Assembly: GCA_003531115.1 (NCBI GenBank)
Contig: DQHT01000023.1
Location: 1 to 14,386, forward strand
Direction of reading: 5' to 3'
Origin: Bacteroidota bacterium
GTDB lineage: Bacteria; Bacteroidota; Bacteroidia; UBA8524
Length of the DNA: 14,386 bases
A program made the position numbers and the translations under genes. Within the stretch, counting starts at the first letter, position 1. Every line of letters begins with the position of its first letter. The notes below the pieces were generated by a model. It made no database searches, was not told the origin of the DNA, and saw only the letters and a list, made by a program, of their open reading frames with translations. This document shows positions 13,273 through 14,386 of the stretch, piece by piece.

Positions 13273-14386
13273 TTATTCCTCGCCGAATATTTCATCGAGG
13301 CTAAGCACTTTCACCTTACCGATTTTTTTCAGGTCTTTTTTGTCAATATTCTCTTCTGAGCCAAGTATACAATAATAGTAAGCCTGAGACCCAAAATAGG
13401 TTTGCTGGAATTCGGCAACATGCGCCATGGTGATGGGATCAAGCTGGTTATAGATGCGCTCATTGATATCGTAATCGCGGCCCATACGTTTGTTGCTGAG
13501 GTAGGAAAAAAAGATACTTTCTTCCAGGACTCTCCGTGTTTCGAGGTTTTGCTTGAGCGCGTTTTTGGCTTTTCGAATAGCCAGCTCATCACTTGGCGGG
13601 GTATTAAAGAGGTTAACCATAGCCGGGATGGCATCCATCATTTTGTCGCTCTGGGTTCCGATATAGGCCAACACATAATGCGGTTGATCCGGCCGGCCTG
13701 GCGTATTAAAGTGGGCATAGGTGCTGTAGGCCAGGGCTTTTGATTCACGCAGTTCCTGGAATACCACAGTGCCCATCCCTCCATCGAAATATTCGTTAAA
13801 GAGGGTAGCCACAGGAAGCAGCTCTTCGTTGTAGGCTCCGCTGTTTCGCAACCACAGTATTTCAGCCTGGACCATCTCATAATCAACAAAATATACCTGG
13901 TCCTTTTTTGGCGCCTTTTGGTGGGTAAAAGTTTTTGCCGGGGGATATGCTTTTAATTGGCTTGCCACCTGGTGTTTCTCCTGAATGCGGGTGGTGATAT
14001 CGCCCAAGGTGCTCGGGCCAAAATAGAAGATATAATGTTCGTAGTCGAGAATGCCGTGGATCCTGGTGGTAAGGTCATCGGCTTTCAGGGAAGTCAGTTC
14101 CTTTTTGTTTAATTTAAATGTGGTGGGGTTGTCTTCTCCATACATGGCATAATTCATCATGGCACCGAAGAGGATGCTTCGTTTGTTCTTTCTGGCATCT
14201 TCCCTGCCTTTCAGGGTACGGGCCACCAGGGCATCGAGGGCATCCTGATCCGGTTTGGCATTTCTCAGGAGGTGTTCAAAGAGCTCGAGGGAGGCGTCAA
14301 AGTTTTTCTGAAGCCCGTTCAGGTACACATAGATCCGGTCCGTGCCGCTCACCACGCCAAAATCGGCTGCCAGGGTGTAGAACTGG
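13273..14386 (-). CDS. M16 (insulinase-like) peptidase, C-terminal part, runs off the right edge
   Basis: About 370 C-terminal residues are visible; the frame stays open to the window edge (reading QFYTLAADFGVVSGTD before the first GTG), so the true start lies beyond it. The segment has the M16 C-terminal domain signature DGGMGTVVFQELRESKALAYS (about 20 bases beyond the VQAEILWLRNSG strand), including the Arg and Tyr of the LREs-LAYS element that bind the substrate backbone in this family. The zinc motif HxxEH belongs to the N-terminal half and is not in view, so activity cannot be judged. A two-half, roughly 900-residue pitrilysin-like enzyme in the envelope is likely. It is the most upstream gene seen of the run M16 > thioredoxin-like > DUF4175. 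Confidence 0.87.
   Translation of the reverse strand, partial: QFYTLAADFGVVSGTDRIYVYLNGLQKNFDASLELFEHLLRNAKPDQDALDALVARTLKGREDARKNKRSILFGAMMNYAMYGEDNPTTFKLNKKELTSLKADDLTTRIHGILDYEHYIFYFGPSTLGDITTRIQEKHQVASQLKAYPPAKTFTHQKAPKKDQVYFVDYEMVQAEILWLRNSGAYNEELLPVATLFNEYFDGGMGTVVFQELRESKALAYSTYAHFNTPGRPDQPHYVLAYIGTQSDKMMDAIPAMVNLFNTPPSDELAIRKAKNALKQNLETRRVLEESIFFSYLSNKRMGRDYDINERIYNQLDPITMAHVAEFQQTYFGSQAYYYCILGSEENIDKKDLKKIGKVKVLSLDEIFGEE

Noticed and set aside
1..14386. tRNA, rRNA, riboswitch or insertion sequence
   Set aside because: I saw no cloverleaf, rRNA segment, known riboswitch core, transposase or terminal inverted repeats flanking a gene.

Overview
The window looks like a chromosomal segment of a Bacteroidota bacterium, possibly from a Saprospiria-like lineage. 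The evidence is the perfect TAnnTTTG promoter boxes ahead of several genes, a ccm cluster with a cysteine-type CcmE and a very large CcmF, a DUF4175 coiled-coil membrane protein, and general protein character. The genus is inference; no rRNA or tRNA gene is present. Ten complete genes, one 3'-truncated view of an M16 peptidase and a doubtful gene tail at the left edge account for nearly all of the DNA.

Region 1 (about 234-4084, minus strand) is a tight cytochrome c maturation operon read ccmC > ccmD-like > ccmE > ccmF. Its junctions overlap (17 bp, then two ATGA overlaps). Together these genes hand heme across the membrane (CcmC/CcmD), bind it covalently (CcmE) and attach it to apocytochrome (CcmF). 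CcmE carries CxxxY in place of HxxxY, the mark of the variant System I that lacks CcmH. Region 2 (4085-4277) is a divergent control region with a G-rich repeat, an inverted repeat and two promoters.

Region 3 (4278-5766, plus strand) is a complete AbiE-type (type IV) toxin-antitoxin/phage-defence pair. It converges on region 4 (5763-7207, minus strand), a seven-bladed WD40 protein translationally coupled to dCTP deaminase. Region 5 (7200-9005, plus strand) holds a phosphopantetheinyl transferase and a front-end-type fatty acid desaturase. The WD40 and transferase genes overlap at their 5' ends and each has its own TATTTTTG box. Region 6 (9006-9385) is gene-free and rich in structure: tandem 27-bp repeats, a strong terminator, two long palindromes and a 12-bp tandem repeat. 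Region 7 (9386-14386, minus strand) reads M16 peptidase (incomplete) > periplasmic thioredoxin-like protein > DUF4175 protein, probably one transcript.

I do not see an undescribed multi-gene system. The most rewarding points are the non-canonical CcmE, the recurrent promoter-at-the-start-codon arrangement, the overlapping WD40/transferase starts, and two families of structured intergenic repeats.
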